From an uncultured Pseudomonadota bacterium (GTDB taxonomy: Bacteria > Pseudomonadota > Gammaproteobacteria > Steroidobacterales > Steroidobacteraceae), in the NCBI GenBank assembly GCA_903828595.1, contig CAIKMS010000033.1, positions 186,001 to 250,000 on the forward strand: a stretch of 64,000 nt of DNA, written 5' to 3'. The notes beneath the pieces are model-generated. The model was given only the letters and a program-made list of their open reading frames with translations. It ran no database searches and was not told the DNA's origin. Shown here piece by piece: positions 35,236-45,729 of the stretch (positions are counted from its first letter, which is position 1; each line of letters opens with the position of its first letter). Both the position numbers and the translations under genes were made by a program.

Positions 35236-35948
35236 GCCCTGAGCTCGGCAAGCTAATGCAGCCCATGAATTCGCAAGACTTCGAGGCTGCCCTGAGAGCC
35301 AAGGGCGCCGGATATCACATCCACCATCCCTTCAACGTGATGCTCAATACGGGCAAGGCGACACCGGACCAAATACGCGGATGGGTCGCCAATCGCTTCT
35401 ACTATCAGGTGCATATTCCACTGAAAGATGCCGCCATTTTAGCGCAGTGCACCGACCGCGAGGTGCGTCGCGAATGGGTTCGGCGGATTCTAGACCATGA
35501 CGGCGACGAGGATCATCCTGGTGGCATTGACTCCTGGGTACGCTTGGGTGAAGCCGTTGGCCTTAAGGCTGCCGATCTCTGGTCCATGCACCATGTGGTT
35601 CCCGGGGTGCGTTTTGCAGTAGATGCGTACGTTAATTTTGCCCGCCAACAACCGTGGCAGGAATCAGTATGTGCCTCGCTGACTGAGTTATTTGCCCCAC
35701 AGATACACAAAGAGCGTTTAGCCACTTGGCCTACGTATTACCCGTGGATTGAAAGCGAAGGTCTCCACTATTTTCGCACGCGGGTACCCCTTGCTGCTCG
35801 TGATGTCGAACACGGCTTAAAAATTACGCTCAGTCATTTTACGAGCGCATCGTCTCAGGCTCGGGCATTGGAGATTTTGCAATTTAAGATCGATATCCTG
35901 TGGTCGATGCTTGATGCCATACAATTGCGTTATGGACTGGTTGTATGA
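35232..35948 (+). CDS. pqqC: pyrroloquinoline-quinone synthase PqqC
   Basis: PqqC carries out the final ring closure and eight-electron oxidation with molecular oxygen. The 238-residue all-helical protein has [14 protein letters not shown] near residue 29, [19 protein letters not shown], and [19 protein letters not shown]; the histidines and Tyr of these segments line the active site. It overlaps pqqB by four bases and pqqD by four bases, so the three are translationally coupled. An internal in-frame ATG 11 codons on (MNSQDF) is an alternative start; the ATGA coupling favours 35232. The need for oxygen supports an aerobic lifestyle. Confidence 0.94.
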   Translation: MSPELGKLMQPMNSQDFEAALRAKGAGYHIHHPFNVMLNTGKATPDQIRGWVANRFYYQVHIPLKDAAILAQCTDREVRREWVRRILDHDGDEDHPGGIDSWVRLGEAVGLKAADLWSMHHVVPGVRFAVDAYVNFARQQPWQESVCASLTELFAPQIHKERLATWPTYYPWIESEGLHYFRTRVPLAARDVEHGLKITLSHFTSASSQARALEILQFKIDILWSMLDAIQLRYGLVV

Positions 35949-36229
35949 GCGACCGCGCGCCCATGATCGGCTATCCCAACATTCAAAAGATGTATCGTCT
36001 GCAATGGGAAGACGTTCAGCAATCCTATGTGCTTTTGTTCCCAGAAGGCATGGTAAAACTCAATCAGAGTGCTGGTGAAATTCTCAAGCGATGCACTGGT
36101 AAGTTATCGGTTATTGAAATCATCGCTGATCTTGAATCCACATTTGCCGTGTCTAATCTGGCGGATGACGTCGAAGGCTTCCTGGCCTATGCCACTCAGA
36201 GTGGCTGGCTACACTGGCCCGAACAATGA
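35945..36229 (+). CDS. pqqD: PqqA-binding chaperone PqqD
   Basis: The 94-residue protein is a PqqD peptide-recognition domain that presents PqqA to the radical-SAM enzyme PqqE. The segments [21 protein letters not shown]-like (here [10 protein letters not shown] then [12 protein letters not shown]) and the later VIEIIADLE match the winged-helix fold. It overlaps pqqC and pqqE by four bases each. In some bacteria pqqD is fused to pqqC or pqqE; here it is separate. Confidence 0.92.
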   Translation: MSDRAPMIGYPNIQKMYRLQWEDVQQSYVLLFPEGMVKLNQSAGEILKRCTGKLSVIEIIADLESTFAVSNLADDVEGFLAYATQSGWLHWPEQ

Positions 36230-37347
36230 CAACGGTTCAGAGCATTACCCCTCCGTTTTGGCTACTAGCGGAGCTGACCTACGCCTGTCCCTTACACTGC
36301 GCGTTCTGCTCTAATCCCGTGGATTTTGCACAGCTAAGCAACGAGCTGTCCACTCAACAATGGGTTGGAGTATTTGAACAAGCCCGTGCCTTAGGTTCTG
36401 TACAACTTGGATTTTCCGGTGGCGAACCACTTATGCGAAAAGACCTCGATGAGTTGGTGGGTGAAGGCCATCGCTTAGGCTATTACACGAATCTAATTAC
36501 TTCGGGTATCGGGCTAAATGAACAGCGCATAAAGACCCTTAAAGATCAGGGTCTTGATCATATTCAGCTTTCATTTCAGGACTCAACTCGAGAAATCAAT
36601 GACTTCCTGTCCAGCACTAAAACCTTTGATCTTAAACGCCGTGTCGCGGATTTAATCAAGGCCAACGAGTTTCCGATGGTCCTTAATTGCGTCATCCATC
36701 GTTTGAATATTGATCATATCGGTACGATCATCGATATGGCGGTTGAAATCGGCGCGGAGTTTTTGGAACTGGCTAATACCCAGTACTATGGCTGGGCCTA
36801 TCTCAACCGGACGGCTTTGATTCCAACCCGGGAGCAACTCCGTCACGCTGACGATGTTGTTAGGCAACGACGTGAACAGCACGGCGATCGGATTAAAATT
36901 ATTTTTGTCATACCCGACTATTTTGAAGGACGACCCAAGCGCTGCATGAATGGGTGGGCAAGCACTTTTCTTTCCATTAGTCCGGACGGGACAGCCTTAC
37001 CCTGTCAGGCAGCAAAAATGCTCCCTGGGTTCGACTTTCCCAACGTGCGAGATACGTCGATTCAGGATATCTGGTACCGGAACCCGGCCATGAACCGCTA
37101 CCGTGGTGATAGCTGGATGCCCGAACCGTGTCGTAGTTGCCCGGAGAAATCCGTAGACCTCGGGGGATGTCGTTGCCAGGCTTTCCTTCTGACAGGAGAT
37201 AGCAGCGCGACCGATCCGGCATGCAATAAATCGCCTGACCACCACCGAGTAGTATCGGTGGTTAAAGCGGCAAGCGAAGTCCAAAGTAAGCCCCTAATTT
37301 TCAGATCTCCCGAAAACTCTCGACTGCAGACTATTGCGCGCAGCTAA
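36226..37347 (+). CDS. pqqE: PqqA peptide cyclase PqqE (radical SAM)
   Basis: PqqE forms the carbon-carbon bond between Glu16 and Tyr20 of PqqA using S-adenosylmethionine. The 373-residue protein has the radical-SAM cluster motif C-x3-C-x2-C in CPLHCAFCSN near residue 20, GFSGGEPLMRKDLDEL, and a C-terminal SPASM-type region with extra cysteines (CMNGW, CRSCPEK, GGCRCQAF) for auxiliary Fe-S clusters. It overlaps pqqD by four bases. It is the last of the contiguous pqq genes. Confidence 0.95.
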   Translation: MTTVQSITPPFWLLAELTYACPLHCAFCSNPVDFAQLSNELSTQQWVGVFEQARALGSVQLGFSGGEPLMRKDLDELVGEGHRLGYYTNLITSGIGLNEQRIKTLKDQGLDHIQLSFQDSTREINDFLSSTKTFDLKRRVADLIKANEFPMVLNCVIHRLNIDHIGTIIDMAVEIGAEFLELANTQYYGWAYLNRTALIPTREQLRHADDVVRQRREQHGDRIKIIFVIPDYFEGRPKRCMNGWASTFLSISPDGTALPCQAAKMLPGFDFPNVRDTSIQDIWYRNPAMNRYRGDSWMPEPCRSCPEKSVDLGGCRCQAFLLTGDSSATDPACNKSPDHHRVVSVVKAASEVQSKPLIFRSPENSRLQTIARS

Positions 37348-37431
37348 TCGATGCTCGCCTGAACTTTGCTACATTTGATGCGCGTGTTACCTATCAATCG
37401 ACCCAGCGACTAGCATTAAGGTTTAAACATC

Positions 37432-38835
37432 ATGACTCATTGGCACATCCACCGTTCAGGCCTTACCACTGTCGCGTTAACTATGCTTATCGCAGGCCTG
37501 TGGTTCACCACGATAGTGACGGCTTCCCCGGCGAGTCCCTCGGAGCCTGGCCAGGGACGTCGAATCAACACGGCATCGGACTACACCGTACTGGCTTCGC
37601 GTGAACGCGTGGACTTTGAAAATCGCATATTGACTGATCGCCTGGAACACCTGCTTCCCCGATTAATGGCAGAAGCTGGGCTAGATATGTGGGTGGTCAT
37701 TAACCGTGAGTACGCTGAAGACCCGGTGTATTTTACGTTGGTGCCACAGCCAAGTTATGCCGCACGACGCACCACCATGCTCGTTTTCAGTCGGGCATCG
37801 GATGGATCTGTTCGCCGCCTTGCCGTTAATCGCTATCCCTTGGGTAATCCCTACCAATCGGCATGGTCGGGTGGCGATCTCGACGCTCAGTGGAAAGCCT
37901 TAGGCGAACTGATTGTCAGTCTTAATCCTCAACGTGTCGGTATTAACGTCTCTAAGACCTGGCCGGCGGCGGACGGACTCACTCAATCATTACACCAGAG
38001 ACTAATCAGCGTGTTGCCGACTGGCTACGCGGCAAAACTGGTCTCGGCTGAAGCCTTAGTGGTCCGGTGGATAGAAACGCGCACAGATGCTGAACAGTCA
38101 GTCTATCCGCACATCAACAGTATCGCCCGCGGCGTCATCGCGGACGCGTTCAGCAGCCGGGTCATCACCCCCGGGGTCAGCACGACTGATGACGTCGCCT
38201 GGTATATACGCGAACGTTTCGAGGCACTCGGGCTGCGTCTTTGGTTTATGCCTACCGTGGACCGCCAACGCGCCGGTGTGCCCTGTGGCCCGGGAGGCGC
38301 GCATTGTGGTGACGAAGGAGACATCCATACCGGAGACGTACTTCACACGGATGTCGGGTTCTGTTACTTGAAGCTCTGCACCGACACACAGGAAATGGCT
38401 TACGTCCTGAAACCGAATGAAGTCGATGTCCCTCAAGGGCTCAAATCTGCTCTGGCCGATGGCAATCACTGGCAGGATATTTTGACTGGCTCCTTCAAAG
38501 AAGGCCGCACCGGCAATCAAATCCTCGCCGAGACCATCTCCGGTTGCGTGGCATCTCATCTCACGTGCAGCACGTACAGCCACCCACTGGGTTTCTTTGG
38601 GCACTCTTTAGGGCCGACTATCGGTATGTGGGACAACCAGGGGCCGTCTCCTGACACCGGCGACTGGCCTTTACATCCCAATACCGTTTACGCCATTGAA
38701 GGTAACGTAACGGTCTCCTTGCCGGAATGGAACCAGCAGCGGGTGCAGATCATGCTGGAACAAGGTGCATTGTTTGATGGCACCCGTGTGCAGTACTTAG
38801 CCGGCCGGCAGACGCAGTGGCATCTTATTCGATAA
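37432..38835 (+). CDS. exported M24-family metallopeptidase (Xaa-Pro peptidase-like)
   Basis: The 467-residue protein has a signal peptide (hydrophobic TVALTMLIAGLWFTTIV), a creatinase-N-like domain, and a pita-bread catalytic domain. The five metal ligands are visible: D307, D318, H391, E423 and E443. The family cleaves N-terminal residues before proline or acts as a creatinase-type hydrolase. It lies 84 bases after pqqE and could be in the operon, where a peptidase would be useful, but the signal peptide places it outside the cytoplasm, so it is an unlikely stand-in for PqqF. It is convergent with glpK (13-base gap). Confidence 0.85.
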   Translation: MTHWHIHRSGLTTVALTMLIAGLWFTTIVTASPASPSEPGQGRRINTASDYTVLASRERVDFENRILTDRLEHLLPRLMAEAGLDMWVVINREYAEDPVYFTLVPQPSYAARRTTMLVFSRASDGSVRRLAVNRYPLGNPYQSAWSGGDLDAQWKALGELIVSLNPQRVGINVSKTWPAADGLTQSLHQRLISVLPTGYAAKLVSAEALVVRWIETRTDAEQSVYPHINSIARGVIADAFSSRVITPGVSTTDDVAWYIRERFEALGLRLWFMPTVDRQRAGVPCGPGGAHCGDEGDIHTGDVLHTDVGFCYLKLCTDTQEMAYVLKPNEVDVPQGLKSALADGNHWQDILTGSFKEGRTGNQILAETISGCVASHLTCSTYSHPLGFFGHSLGPTIGMWDNQGPSPDTGDWPLHPNTVYAIEGNVTVSLPEWNQQRVQIMLEQGALFDGTRVQYLAGRQTQWHLIR

Positions 38836-38848
38836 AACAACGAGCTCG

Positions 38849-40339
38849 TTACACTGCCCAATGGCGCGAGCGTTCAACTGCACGCACCCAGCCATTGAGA
38901 CGCTCCTCAGCCCATTGCATCGTCTGTGATGGCTCAAAACGTCTGTTCACTTGCCAGGCGCGAGCCACCTCGTCGGTGTCGGACCAAAGCCCGATTCCAA
39001 GACCGGCCAGAAACGCGGCGCCTAGCGCGGTTGTTTCAGTCACGGCGGGTCGCACGACGGGCACTTGCAGAATATCTGCCTGAAATTGCATCAATGCATT
39101 ATTCGCGCTTGCGCCACCATCAACGCGTAACTCGGTTATGGGTTGAGCAGCATCAGCCTGCATAGCTTTTAAAACTTCGGCACTTTGTAAGGCGATGGCC
39201 TCGAGCGCTGCTCGCGCCAGATGTGCCCGCGTGGTGCCCCGGGTAATGCCCACGATCGTGCCTCGGGCCTGCGGATCCCAATACGGCGCACCCAGGCCCG
39301 TGAAGGCTGGAACTAGATACACGCCTGCGGTATCCGGTACCTGCGCCGCCAGCGACTCGATCTCCGGTGCATTAGCAATCAGCCCTAGACCATCGCGCAG
39401 CCACTGCACCACCGCCCCACCCGTAAAGACGCTGCCTTCCAGCGCGTAATGACGGCCGCCGCAATCCCAGGCGATCGTCGATAACAACTGATTTTTCGAG
39501 ATCTGTGGCGCCGTCCCGGTGTTCATCAACAAAAAACACCCGGTACCGTAGGTGTTCTTCGCCATGCCAGCCTGAAAGCAGCCTTGCCCAAAAAGTGCCG
39601 CTTGCTGATCACCGGCGATACCGGTAATCGGAATCTGATGCCCACTGATGTCAGCCAGCGGCGCCTGCGAAACGCCCATCGAAGACGGCACAACCTCAGG
39701 CAGACAAGCCTGCGGTATGTGAAATAAATCCAGCATTTCCTGCGACCACGTGGCGGTTTTTAAATCCAAAAGCAACGTACGACTGGCATTCGATGCATCT
39801 GTCCTATGCACCGCCCCACCGGTAAGCTTAAAGATCAACCAACTGTCGATGGTGCCAAAGGCTAATTCGCCACGGGAAGCACGTTCATGCCCATCCGGCG
39901 TATGGTCCAAAAGCCATCGCAGTTTTGTGCCTGAAAAATACGGGTCCAGACGCAATCCGGTAACAGCCGCGACGCGTGACTCATGGCCCTGCTCGATCAA
40001 CCTCTGGCAAAACGGTGCGGTACGTCGATCCTGCCAAACAATGGCCGGCGCGACAGGAACACCGGTCGCGCGATCCCACAGTACTGTTGTTTCACGCTGA
40101 TTAGTAATTCCGATCGCGGCGATGCGGCGATGCGGCACATTTGCTTTAGACACCACCTCCAGAATGGTCGCCCACTGAGTATCCCAAATCTCTTGAGCAT
40201 CATGTTCAACCCAACCCGGATTCGGAAATCGCTGCGTAAACTCACGCTGCGCTTGCGCCACAATATTTCCGGACCGATCAAAAAGTATGGAACGTGAACT
40301 CGTTGTGCCTTGGTCTAAAGCCAGTATTAATGAATCCAC
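38849..40339 (-). CDS. glpK: glycerol kinase
   Basis: The enzyme phosphorylates glycerol to sn-glycerol 3-phosphate with ATP in the cytoplasm. The 496-residue FGGY-family protein starts [17 protein letters not shown], with DQGTTSSR as the ATP phosphate loop, has the [10 protein letters not shown] and [13 protein letters not shown] segments, and the YGTGCFLL segment near the adenosine pocket. Length is standard. It lies 21 bases downstream of glpD, the next enzyme of the pathway. No glpF gene is visible in the window. Confidence 0.95.
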   Translation of the reverse strand: MDSLILALDQGTTSSRSILFDRSGNIVAQAQREFTQRFPNPGWVEHDAQEIWDTQWATILEVVSKANVPHRRIAAIGITNQRETTVLWDRATGVPVAPAIVWQDRRTAPFCQRLIEQGHESRVAAVTGLRLDPYFSGTKLRWLLDHTPDGHERASRGELAFGTIDSWLIFKLTGGAVHRTDASNASRTLLLDLKTATWSQEMLDLFHIPQACLPEVVPSSMGVSQAPLADISGHQIPITGIAGDQQAALFGQGCFQAGMAKNTYGTGCFLLMNTGTAPQISKNQLLSTIAWDCGGRHYALEGSVFTGGAVVQWLRDGLGLIANAPEIESLAAQVPDTAGVYLVPAFTGLGAPYWDPQARGTIVGITRGTTRAHLARAALEAIALQSAEVLKAMQADAAQPITELRVDGGASANNALMQFQADILQVPVVRPAVTETTALGAAFLAGLGIGLWSDTDEVARAWQVNRRFEPSQTMQWAEERLNGWVRAVERSRHWAV

Positions 40340-40360
40340 AAAAGTCTCCTTAAGCCAGCG

Positions 40361-41851
40361 CTAGGACTTCAAAGGATGAGCCACCAACCAGGCGTCGAGG
40401 ACAGCTGTGGCATCCGGCGGCAGATGCAAACCCAATTTTGAGCGCCTCCACAACACGTCCTCGGCACAGGTTGCCCACTCCACGGTTCGCAGGTAATCCA
40501 GCTCCACACGATACAGCCCAGGTAGTACCGGCTCACCGAGATCCTCAGTACATCGCACGCCGGCTAATAAGGTTTGTATGCGTGTCCCGTAAGCATGAGC
40601 CCAGCGCTTGAGTAATTGAGGGCAAAGTTTTGGATAGTCACTTTTCAGGTTAGTTACAAACGCGTCGAAGTCGGCTTGCGGGATGTCGCCGCCAGGAAGT
40701 GCTGACTGCGAGCGATCACCACCCACGGGAGATGCTAACAGGGGCGCTAAGCGATCCATAGCCTCTTGCGCCAACCGGCGGTAGGTCGTGATTTTTCCGC
40801 CGATCACACTTAATAGTGGCGCACCTTCGCTTGAGAGCTCAAACGTGTAATCGCGCGTTACGCTCGATGGATCATCCGATTCATCCTCAAGTAGCGGCCT
40901 TAACCCGGCGTAGCTGTGTACTACGTCAGCCGGAGTGATCTGCCTGACGAAGTTTCGGTTCACTACTTCGCACAGATACACCACTTCCTCTTCGCCAATG
41001 CGAACGTCCTCGGGCGCACCTCGATGCTCGATATCCGTTGTACCCACCAGAGTGAATTCGTCCTCATAGGGAATAACGAAGATCACTCGACGATCCGCAT
41101 TCTGGAAAATGTAGGAGTACGGATGAGTAAACAGGCGAGGCACAACAATATGACTGCCTTTGACCAGACGAATGGCATGCTGAGGCAGAACAGGCGTCTG
41201 GCTTTGAATGAACGACGCAGCCCACGGGCCCGTTGCGTTAACCACAGCGCGCGCCTGCACCGACCGCTGAACACCGTCAACGCCCACCAGATCAGCTAGC
41301 CAATAAGCTCCCTCACGCCGAATCCCTGTGCAACGAGTCCGAGGCAATATCTGCGCCTGATGCTCCGCCGCGTCCAGTGCATTCAAAACCACCAAGCGAG
41401 CATCATCAACCCAGGCATCCGAATACAAAAAGGCTTTACGACGTCGCTCTTTCAACGGCTCGCCAGTCACGTGATTGGCTAAAGAGACCGCATTTGAACC
41501 CGGCAGGCGGCGTCGGCGCGCCAGATAATCGTAAAAAAATAACCCTAATCGAATCATCCAAGCCGGCCGCAAGTGGGGCTCGTGTGGCAAGACAAAACGC
41601 ATAGGCCAGATAATATGCTGCGCGATGTTCAACAGCACTTCACGCTCGGCCAAGGCCTTGCGTACCAGAGAGAACTCCCCGTGCTCTAAATAACGCAGAC
41701 CACCATGAATCAGCTTGGTGCTTGCCGATGAGGTATGTGACGCCAGGTCGTTTTGCTCGCACAGAACGACCTTTAATCCACGTAAGGCGGCCTCGCGGGC
41801 TATACCTGCGCCGTTAATACCACCGCCGACCACTAATAAATCACACTGCAA
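40361..41851 (-). CDS. glpD: aerobic glycerol-3-phosphate dehydrogenase
   Basis: GlpD oxidises glycerol 3-phosphate to dihydroxyacetone phosphate and passes electrons to ubiquinone. The 496-residue protein has an N-terminal FAD motif (LLVVGGGINGAGIAREAALRG), a substrate-site STKLIHGGLRYLEHGE, and a C-terminal VIGGKITTYRRLAQEAMDRL. These are full-length features of the membrane-associated aerobic enzyme. It is paired with glpK on the minus strand and follows aceB by 42 bases. Confidence 0.95.
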   Translation of the reverse strand: MQCDLLVVGGGINGAGIAREAALRGLKVVLCEQNDLASHTSSASTKLIHGGLRYLEHGEFSLVRKALAEREVLLNIAQHIIWPMRFVLPHEPHLRPAWMIRLGLFFYDYLARRRRLPGSNAVSLANHVTGEPLKERRRKAFLYSDAWVDDARLVVLNALDAAEHQAQILPRTRCTGIRREGAYWLADLVGVDGVQRSVQARAVVNATGPWAASFIQSQTPVLPQHAIRLVKGSHIVVPRLFTHPYSYIFQNADRRVIFVIPYEDEFTLVGTTDIEHRGAPEDVRIGEEEVVYLCEVVNRNFVRQITPADVVHSYAGLRPLLEDESDDPSSVTRDYTFELSSEGAPLLSVIGGKITTYRRLAQEAMDRLAPLLASPVGGDRSQSALPGGDIPQADFDAFVTNLKSDYPKLCPQLLKRWAHAYGTRIQTLLAGVRCTEDLGEPVLPGLYRVELDYLRTVEWATCAEDVLWRRSKLGLHLPPDATAVLDAWLVAHPLKS

Positions 41852-41893
41852 GTTGCTCTCTCCAACGTCTAGACGATGCTGGCTTTATAGTCC

Positions 41894-43495
41894 CTAAGGG
41901 AGTGTTTCATAGAGCGCCGTGGTAAGAAAGTCGGGTAACTGCTGAGCACGCGACATTTGCTCGAAGATCACGGCGGCTTGATCATAAGTCTGCGCCAGGT
42001 CACCCGTGACGCCAGCTGCTTGTTTGACCTTGGGCAGCTCTTCAGAAATCAGTGTCCTTACCAGGCTCACATCCACCTTTCTGCCATCGTCTAAAACACC
42101 CTTTGAACTGGATATCCACTGCCAGACCTGGCTTCGCGATATCTCCGCGGTTGCCGCATCTTCCATTAAATTGTGGATGGGCACGCAGCCGTTTCCAGAC
42201 AACCAACTACCCAGATAATGAATGCCGACGTTAACATTATTACGCACACCCGCTTCAGTAATGGGCTGCTCAGGCTGAAAGGCAAGCAAATCACTAGCCT
42301 GAATCTGATCATCACGCTGTCGATCCCACTGATTTGGGCGATCGCCCAGCACCTGCTTAAACTCGTGCATGGCAATGTCTACTAAACCGGGGTGAGCGAC
42401 CCAACCACCATCAAAGCCGTCCCTGGCATCGCGAGCTTTATCGTGTCGTACCCCGTTCATCGCCCGCTCATTGGCAGCCTGGTCACCTTTAATCGGAATT
42501 AAGGCACTCATTCCACCGATGGCCGGTGCACCACGGCGATGGCAGGTCTTGACCAGCAGCAAGGCATAGCTGCGCATGAAAGGAACTTCCATGGTAATTG
42601 CTGCTCGATTAGCCAGGCAGAAACCGGGGCGCTTCCGGAATTTTTTGATCGCACTGAAGATGTAATCCCAGCGACCAGCATTTAGCCCGGCTGAGTGTTC
42701 GCGCAGTTCATACAAAATCTCATCCATCTCAAAAGCAGCCAGTATGGTCTCCAGTAGCACGGTTGCCTTAATGGTCCCGACGGGCAGCCCTAGCTCCTTT
42801 TGGGCGAGGAGAAACACGTCATTCCACAACCGGGCCTCGTGATGACTCTCAAGCTTAGGCAGGTAGTAGTACGGGCCGAATCCACGCGCTAACTGTTCAC
42901 GAGCGTTATGAAAAAAGCTTAACCCAAAGTCAAATAGGCCGGCCGATACCCGCTCTCCGTCAACGTGGATGTGCTTTTCATCCAAATGCCAACCCCGCGG
43001 CCGTAGCAGCAAGGTTGCGACTTTTTCATTGAGCGTGTAGCGCTTGCCGGACTCGTTAGTAAAATCCAACTGCCGGCGGACGGCATCGAAAATATTGATC
43101 TGACCCTGAATCTGATTCTGCCAAGTAGGCGTATTAGAATCCTCAAAATCAGCCATGTAGGAATCAGCGCCTGAGTTAAGTGCATTGATGATCATCTTGC
43201 GCTCTACGGGGCCGGTAATTTCAACGCGGCGGCATTTCAGAGCGGGAGGAAGTGGCGAGATCGTCCAGTCACTAGTGCGAATGGCCTGAGTGGCGTCCAA
43301 GAATACCGGCTCTTCACCAGCATCCAATCGCTCCTGACGCTGGGCACGTGCGCTTAGAAGCTCCTGGCGGCGCCCATTAAATGCACGATGAAGTGTGGCC
43401 ACAAATCCCAGCGCTGCCGGCGTCAGGATGGTCGAGAATTCACTGGATATCGGAGCCAGAAGCTCCACACCCGCGGGTAATACCTGCGCCATCAT
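41894..43495 (-). CDS. aceB: malate synthase A
   Basis: Malate synthase condenses glyoxylate with acetyl-CoA in the glyoxylate bypass. The 533-residue length and sequence fit the A form: NSGADSYMADFEDSNTPTW, GPYYYLPKLESHHEARLWND, and a later GTIKATVLLETILAAFEM. The active-site acid of the TIM barrel lies in the DFEDS and LLETI segments, and NVGIHYLGSWLSGNGCVPI is the C-terminal plug. The partner aceA (isocitrate lyase) is not in the window. It is followed by glpD on the same strand; C2 and C3 assimilation genes cluster here. Confidence 0.95.
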   Translation of the reverse strand: MMAQVLPAGVELLAPISSEFSTILTPAALGFVATLHRAFNGRRQELLSARAQRQERLDAGEEPVFLDATQAIRTSDWTISPLPPALKCRRVEITGPVERKMIINALNSGADSYMADFEDSNTPTWQNQIQGQINIFDAVRRQLDFTNESGKRYTLNEKVATLLLRPRGWHLDEKHIHVDGERVSAGLFDFGLSFFHNAREQLARGFGPYYYLPKLESHHEARLWNDVFLLAQKELGLPVGTIKATVLLETILAAFEMDEILYELREHSAGLNAGRWDYIFSAIKKFRKRPGFCLANRAAITMEVPFMRSYALLLVKTCHRRGAPAIGGMSALIPIKGDQAANERAMNGVRHDKARDARDGFDGGWVAHPGLVDIAMHEFKQVLGDRPNQWDRQRDDQIQASDLLAFQPEQPITEAGVRNNVNVGIHYLGSWLSGNGCVPIHNLMEDAATAEISRSQVWQWISSSKGVLDDGRKVDVSLVRTLISEELPKVKQAAGVTGDLAQTYDQAAVIFEQMSRAQQLPDFLTTALYETLP

Positions 43496-43678
43496 TTAAC
43501 CCTTTTTAATTCAGTCGTAATAAAGTCAGTCCTCGGGCCGCCATTCTATGCATTCGAGGAGCGAATCAGAATGCCTAGGCACAGCAGCTCTTTCTATACT
43601 AGTGGTATCGACCGGTAGCGCTGTCAACACGCCCGCCCATTTGTTTAGACACGCTGCGCGGACTAGACTGCTTGGAAT

Positions 43679-44590
43679 ATGGACCGTCACGCGCAATTGA
43701 GCAGTTTTGTTCTTATCGCCGAAAAGGGCGGGTTCGCGGCTGCCGCCTTGGCGGAAGGGGTGACCCCGGTGGTCATGGGGCGCCGACTCAGCGCCCTCGA
43801 GGAGCGCCTCGGGGTCAAGCTGATGCACCGTTCGACGCGTGGCCTCAAACTCACTGAACTCGGAGAGCAGTTTCTCGCGCGCTGCCGGGTCACCCTCAAA
43901 GACTTTGATGAGCTCGAGCTTAGTATCACGACCAGCCGAAGATCGGTCAGCGGTGACCTGCTGGTCACGGCACCGGCCGGCTTTGGGCGTCATCACGTGG
44001 CCTGCCACGCACCTGGGTTTTTGCGCGCACATCCCGGAGTAGCTCTTGCTTTTAATCTTACCGATGGCCTAGTTGACCTGGTTCGAGAAAGAGCCGATTT
44101 ATCGGTGCGGATTGGTCCGGTAAGTGACCCTAATTATGTGGCTATCAAACTGCATCCAAATCGTAGAGTCGTGTGCGGCTCGCCACGTTATTTTGAAAAG
44201 CACGGCGTCCCCAGGACACCGGAGGAATTGCTGAACCATAACTGCTTGACCTTGAGTTCCAGCATTAACCAGTTACGCGGTTGGTCGTTTAACCACAATA
44301 ACCGGGTTACTAACGTGCGAGTGGGCGGGGCGTTGTCTTGTAACGACGGCGAACTACTCTTCCAATGGATGCTAGAGGGACTGGGTCTGGGCTGGCGCTC
44401 GACCTGGGAGGTGCAGCCTGCCATTGATCGCGGCGAACTCATCAGTGTCTTGGATGAATACGCGGTCCCTCATTACGATATTCAAGCTGTCTATCCGCAA
44501 CAACGATACGTTCCGGCTAAAGTTCTCGCTTTTATTGATTATCTGAAAACAATCTACGCAGATCCAAACTATTGGAGTCGTGGCCTCTAG
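43679..44590 (+). CDS. LysR-type transcriptional regulator
   Basis: The 303-residue protein has an N-terminal winged helix (HAQLSSFVLIAEKGGFAAAA, then VTPVVMGRRLSALEERLGVK) and a C-terminal ligand-binding domain that starts around DLLVTAPAGFGRHHV. The sequence is of the type often seen regulating a divergent or adjacent metabolic gene. It is divergent from aceB (183 bases away) and convergent with the enolase-superfamily gene, so aceB is a candidate target. Ligand is unknown. Confidence 0.86.
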   Translation: MDRHAQLSSFVLIAEKGGFAAAALAEGVTPVVMGRRLSALEERLGVKLMHRSTRGLKLTELGEQFLARCRVTLKDFDELELSITTSRRSVSGDLLVTAPAGFGRHHVACHAPGFLRAHPGVALAFNLTDGLVDLVRERADLSVRIGPVSDPNYVAIKLHPNRRVVCGSPRYFEKHGVPRTPEELLNHNCLTLSSSINQLRGWSFNHNNRVTNVRVGGALSCNDGELLFQWMLEGLGLGWRSTWEVQPAIDRGELISVLDEYAVPHYDIQAVYPQQRYVPAKVLAFIDYLKTIYADPNYWSRGL

Positions 44591-44614
44591 CCCGGATCTT
44601 TGCCGCCTTACGGG

Positions 44615-45721
44615 TTACGTTGCCGTAGCGATACTGACTTGGTGTATCGCACGAGATAACCATTCCGGATTAATCTCTACACCCCAGCCAGGTCCCGCCG
44701 GAATGGTGACGTGACCAGAATCCACGCGAAATGGATCGCCCAGGAACAGTCCTTCCTGCCAAGGGTAATAATCTGGCCCTTCAATAGACAACTCAAGGTA
44801 TTTGCCGGCATTAGGGATGGCACCTAGCAGGTGCATGGTGCAGATCGTGACAAGCGATAAGTTGGCGCTATGCGGGGTGCAGGGCAAGCCTGCGGCCGCA
44901 GCCATAGAGGCAACTTTTAAAGTTCGTCCCATTCCACCCATGTACATCACATCAGGCTGGACGATATCCACTACGTGATCGTGGATCATCCGCTCCCAGG
45001 TCGGCAGATCCCAATCCTGCTCTCCCCCTGTAACGTCCAGCTCCAGCGCCTGCGTCACTTGCCGCGTCTGCTCGAAATCCCAGTACGGGCAGGGCTCTTC
45101 ATAATGCGAAATCCCTTCACTTTGCAGAAAGTACCCCACTTCAATCGCTCGCTTCACCGAGAACCCACTATTCGCATCAACTAACTTGGCAACGTTACCT
45201 AAAGCGCGTGACACCACCGGTATGACTTCCTCAGTACGCCCGGGCCACTCGTCAATATCGCGACCGCACTCAGCACCCACTCGCCATTTAAAAGCATCGA
45301 AGCCTTTTTCATCGCGAAGACGCACCAGGCGAGCGGCTTCATCCGCCGGGGTGATGTCGCGTTTCATCGACGACGCATAGGCACGCAGACGGCCTGGTGC
45401 ACCCCCCAAGAGCTCAACAACAGGCTTTGACTGCAAACGTCCGTGCAAGTCCCATAAAGCGGTATCTAGACCGGCGAGCGCGCGGCATCGATAACTACCG
45501 GGGAATTTGTGCTCTTTTTCTTGAATGCGCTGTATGAGCCCATCAATATCGGCTACATCCGCGCCTAAGGCCCAAGGTGCGACCTGGCGATGAAAAATGG
45601 TCGCAGTAATATCCGCGTTGTAGGTCGAAGTCTGCCCCCAACCGATATCGCCGGAATCCGTTGTCAAACGCACAAAGCACACGAACTCGTTTGTGAAGGT
45701 TTCTAGTTTTTTTATTTTCAT
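44615..45721 (-). CDS. mandelate racemase/muconate lactonizing enzyme-family protein (enolase superfamily)
   Basis: The 368-residue protein has the enolase-superfamily layout: an N-terminal capping domain and a TIM barrel with FKWRVG (KxR-type base), VDANSGF (Asp ligand), HYEEPCP (Glu ligand), TGGEQDW (Glu ligand) and a late TPHSANLS, where a catalytic His is possible. The metal triad is intact, so it should be active on a carboxylate such as a sugar acid or amino-acid derivative, by dehydration, racemization or cycloisomerization. Substrate is unknown. It lies 8 bases after the MFS gene in an operon with an FAD oxidoreductase. Confidence 0.86.
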   Translation of the reverse strand: MKIKKLETFTNEFVCFVRLTTDSGDIGWGQTSTYNADITATIFHRQVAPWALGADVADIDGLIQRIQEKEHKFPGSYRCRALAGLDTALWDLHGRLQSKPVVELLGGAPGRLRAYASSMKRDITPADEAARLVRLRDEKGFDAFKWRVGAECGRDIDEWPGRTEEVIPVVSRALGNVAKLVDANSGFSVKRAIEVGYFLQSEGISHYEEPCPYWDFEQTRQVTQALELDVTGGEQDWDLPTWERMIHDHVVDIVQPDVMYMGGMGRTLKVASMAAAAGLPCTPHSANLSLVTICTMHLLGAIPNAGKYLELSIEGPDYYPWQEGLFLGDPFRVDSGHVTIPAGPGWGVEINPEWLSRAIHQVSIATAT

Positions 45722-45729
45722 GATCTACC

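Noticed and set aside
38098-38604. A 168-codon minus-strand reading frame inside the M24 peptidase gene
   Set aside because: The plus-strand gene has all five metal ligands; the antisense frame is a shadow of biased codon use.
37432-38835. M24 peptidase as the PqqA-processing protease
   Set aside because: It has a clear signal peptide and M24 rather than M16 ligands, so a cytoplasmic PqqF role is unlikely.
43526-44032. A 168-codon minus-strand reading frame over the LysR gene
   Set aside because: It is antisense to a well-supported LysR gene with a recognisable winged helix, and its own translation shows no known motif.
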